Shown piece after piece: positions 13,100 through 14,528 of a DNA stretch of 14,528 nt. The DNA lies in the NCBI GenBank assembly GCA_019412865.1, contig DXOJ01000749.1, positions 1 through 14,528 on the forward strand, in the 5' to 3' direction. Numbering within the stretch: position 1 is the stretch's first letter; every line of letters starts with the position of its first letter. Made by a program: the position numbers and the translations under genes. The notes beneath the pieces are model-generated. The model made no database searches and was not told the DNA's origin. It was given only the letters and a program-made list of their open reading frames with translations. This DNA is from Bacteroides sp. (GTDB taxonomy: Bacteria; Bacteroidota; Bacteroidia; Bacteroidales; Bacteroidaceae).

Positions 13100-14203
13100 A
13101 TGGTTGACAAAAGAATTATAGCATTTTATTTGCCGCAATATCATCCATTTCCTGAAAATGATGAATGGTGGGGTAAGGGATTTACTGAATGGAGAAATGT
13201 GGTTAAGGCTAGGCCTCTTTATCGTGGCCATTATCAGCCACATTTACCGGCAGATTTAGGTTTCTATGATCTGCGTGTCCCGGAAGTTCGTCAGCAGCAA
13301 GCTGATATGGCTCGAATGTACGGGATTAATGGCTTTTGTTATTATCATTATTGGTTTAATGGTCATCAATTGATGGAGAGACCGCTAGAAGAAGTATTAT
13401 CTTCTGGCAACCCTGATTTTCCATTTATGCTTTGTTGGGCTAATGAAAATTGGACACGGGCATGGGATGGTGGAAGTCGTCATATTTTGATTGCTCAAAA
13501 TTATTCGGAAGAGGATGATCGTGCGCATATCCGTTATCTGTTAGATAATGTATTTAGTGATTCTCGATATATAAGAGTAGACGGTAAACCTGTGTTTTTA
13601 ATTTATCGTTCCATGCTTTTCCCGAATATGAAAGAAACTATTCGAGTTTGGAGGGAAGAAGCTTTTAGTAAAGGAGTAGAATTGTATTTATGCCGCGTCG
13701 AAACGATGGATTGTTATGGAGAAGAATACCTTCAGGATGGTTTTGATGCTGCTGTGGAGTTTCAACCTTTCACTCATCAAATGAATGAATTTCAAAAAAA
13801 GAGAAATCCATTACGAAAGTTTGCTTATAATATAAATCGTCACCTTTTTAATACATGTAAGAAGAAAAAGATTGATTACTCGGAATATGTAGATTATATC
13901 TGTAAAACTCATTTTCCTGACTATAAAATGTATCCGGGGGTTACTCCAATGTGGGATAATACTTCTCGTCGAAAGCAAAAGATGTTTATTTTAGACAAGA
14001 GTACTCCCGAAAAATACGGTGAATGGTTATATTCGGTTATGAATAAATTTGTGCCTTATAGCAAAGATGAGAATTTTGTTTTTGTCAATGCTTGGAATGA
14101 ATGGGCAGAAGGTAATCATTTGGAACCTGATTTAAAATGGGGATTCCGTTATTTAGAAGAAACAGAAAAGGTGGTAAAAAGTATGCAAGAAGATGGCTTT
14201 TAG
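13100..14203 (+). CDS. WbsX-type glycan protein (GH99-like glycosyltransferase/hydrolase fold)
   Basis: This 367-residue protein has the full WbsX (Glyco_tran_WbsX, DUF-type) signature. IAFYLPQYHPFPENDEWWG (7-25) is followed by GFTEWRNVVKARPLYRGHYQ (27-46) and LPADLGFYDLR (49-59). GINGFCYYHYWFNG (75-88), LCWANENWTRAWDG (111-124), and the Glu/Asp-rich C-terminal NAWNEWAEGNHLEPD (330-344) complete it. The family is common in O-antigen, capsule and rhamnan clusters and is related in fold to GH99 endo-alpha-mannosidases. Whether members transfer or hydrolyse sugars is not settled to my knowledge. No signal peptide is seen, so it acts in the cytosol, which favours a biosynthetic role. It follows the GT2 gene by 28 bp and converges on the partial gene at the right edge. 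Confidence 0.9.
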   Translation: MVDKRIIAFYLPQYHPFPENDEWWGKGFTEWRNVVKARPLYRGHYQPHLPADLGFYDLRVPEVRQQQADMARMYGINGFCYYHYWFNGHQLMERPLEEVLSSGNPDFPFMLCWANENWTRAWDGGSRHILIAQNYSEEDDRAHIRYLLDNVFSDSRYIRVDGKPVFLIYRSMLFPNMKETIRVWREEAFSKGVELYLCRVETMDCYGEEYLQDGFDAAVEFQPFTHQMNEFQKKRNPLRKFAYNINRHLFNTCKKKKIDYSEYVDYICKTHFPDYKMYPGVTPMWDNTSRRKQKMFILDKSTPEKYGEWLYSVMNKFVPYSKDENFVFVNAWNEWAEGNHLEPDLKWGFRYLEETEKVVKSMQEDGF

Positions 14204-14244
14204 ATATAGGGAGGTGATTGTTTTTTTCTAGAATATATAATGTT

Positions 14245-14258
14245 GCTCGTGTTCGAGC
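14245..14258. repeat. Small hairpin between convergent genes
   Basis: GCTCG-TGTT-CGAGC forms a 5-bp stem with a 4-nt loop, just before the larger hairpin at 14264-14294. It has no adjacent T-run in the usual terminator position on either strand. It may cooperate with the larger hairpin at the 3' ends of the WbsX-like gene and the right-edge gene. Confidence 0.35.
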
Positions 14259-14263
14259 CAGAG

Positions 14264-14294
14264 CTAGAGAAATCTTACAAAAAGATTTCTCTAG
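14264..14294. terminator. 13-bp perfect hairpin between convergent genes, possible bidirectional terminator
   Basis: CTAGAGAAATCTT (14264-14276) pairs perfectly with AAGATTTCTCTAG (14282-14294) around the 5-nt loop ACAAA. The right arm contains the TAG stop of the minus-strand gene (14291-14293), and the structure lies 60 bp after the stop of the WbsX-like gene. Its placement fits a shared 3'-end element, but the stem is A/T-rich and no clear T-run follows on either strand, so intrinsic termination is not assured. Confidence 0.5.
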
Positions 14295-14527
14295 ATATTA
14301 ATTCGTAGAATTCTGTACCATATAAATTTGAAAAAGATTTTGTTTCTGCATTTACTATTGGTATAGGTGTGGCGAAAATTTTGCACTTCATTAAAAGCTT
14401 GTTTGAGAGGAACTGAACTTTTAATAATATGCTTTACTCGTTTATACTCTTTTTTTTCTTCTTTAAGGTCTAATGTCGGGATCTCTTTTCCTTTTCTATA
14501 AAATTCATTCCTTGATTGTATATAGTA
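14291..14527 (-). CDS. C-terminal end of an unidentified protein, start beyond the right edge
   Basis: One minus-strand frame is open from the right edge to a TAG at 14291-14293, giving the last 78 residues of a protein whose start lies outside. Read from the edge it begins YYIQSRNEFYRKGKEIPTLD and ends KFIWYRILRINI. It is highly basic (many Lys and Arg) with an aromatic-basic tail, as often seen at the membrane-associated C-terminus of glycosyltransferases. I recognise no motif and give no function. Low G+C (16 of 60 in 14401-14460) matches the neighbouring GT2 and WbsX genes. The two other minus-strand frames were not translated in full; one has a stop within eight codons of the edge. The call rests on an uninterrupted 78 codons, the plausible composition, and a stop at a hairpin between convergent genes. 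Confidence 0.6.
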   Translation of the reverse strand, partial: YYIQSRNEFYRKGKEIPTLDLKEEKKEYKRVKHIIKSSVPLKQAFNEVQNFRHTYTNSKCRNKIFFKFIWYRILRINI

Positions 14528-14528
14528 T

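Noticed and set aside
12728..13243. Several minus-strand frames of 60-90 codons opposite the GT2 and WbsX-like genes
   Set aside because: They are antisense shadows of genes with clear GT2 and WbsX motifs and are Phe/Leu/Ser/His-rich with no domain of their own.
1..14528. CRISPR array, IS element, tRNA or phage remnant
   Set aside because: No regularly spaced repeats, transposase or integrase motifs, or cloverleaf-type sequences were noticed on either strand; intergenic regions are short and mostly explained by promoters.

Overview
The window looks like a chromosomal segment of a gut Bacteroides species, plausibly of the B. thetaiotaomicron/ovatus/fragilis group. The gene content is typical of that genus: a DUF4254 protein next to a GT9 glycosyltransferase, a Kdo-kinase-type LPS kinase, a LicD protein and a WbsX-type protein. 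Most transcription units also start behind a TAnnTTTG box, the Bacteroides -7 element. No tRNA, rRNA, IS element or CRISPR array is visible.

Layout. (1) Positions 1-1422 form a housekeeping border: the 3' end of purN (+) converges on a complete pdxB (-). An AT-rich inverted repeat covers both stop codons. (2) Positions 1540-4314 form a plus-strand unit of DUF4254, GT9 and GT4. (3) Positions 4297-5355 hold a lone GT9 gene on the minus strand, tail-to-tail with the GT4 gene and overlapping it by 18 bp. (4) Positions 5587-6498 hold a lone LPS (Kdo-type) kinase on the plus strand. (5) Positions 11891-6503 form a six-gene minus-strand operon, packed with 4-bp overlaps or short gaps: GT2, a HisC/CobD-like PLP enzyme, a LicC-like nucleotidyltransferase, LicD, GT4 and an FkbM methyltransferase. 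It starts at a good Bacteroides promoter whose -7 box lies in a 14-bp perfect palindrome. (6) Positions 12088-14203 form a plus-strand pair, GT2 and a WbsX/GH99-like protein, which is clearly more AT-rich. (7) The C-terminal end of a further minus-strand gene runs off the right edge, with a 13-bp perfect hairpin over its stop codon.

Interpretation. Seven glycosyltransferase-type proteins, an LPS kinase, a LicD phosphotransferase and an FkbM methyltransferase, with no polymerase, flippase or initiating lipid-carrier transferase in view, fit stepwise assembly of a lipooligosaccharide or core glycan on lipid A-Kdo. From memory, a glycan locus of this type is known for LOS synthesis in B. thetaiotaomicron; I could not compare sequences here. 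The most interesting part is the PLP enzyme - nucleotidyltransferase - LicD trio. It could be a self-contained route that makes, activates (as a CDP derivative) and attaches a phosphorylated amino-alcohol to the glycan. The PLP enzyme, with a CobD-like active-site lysine region, would supply the amine.
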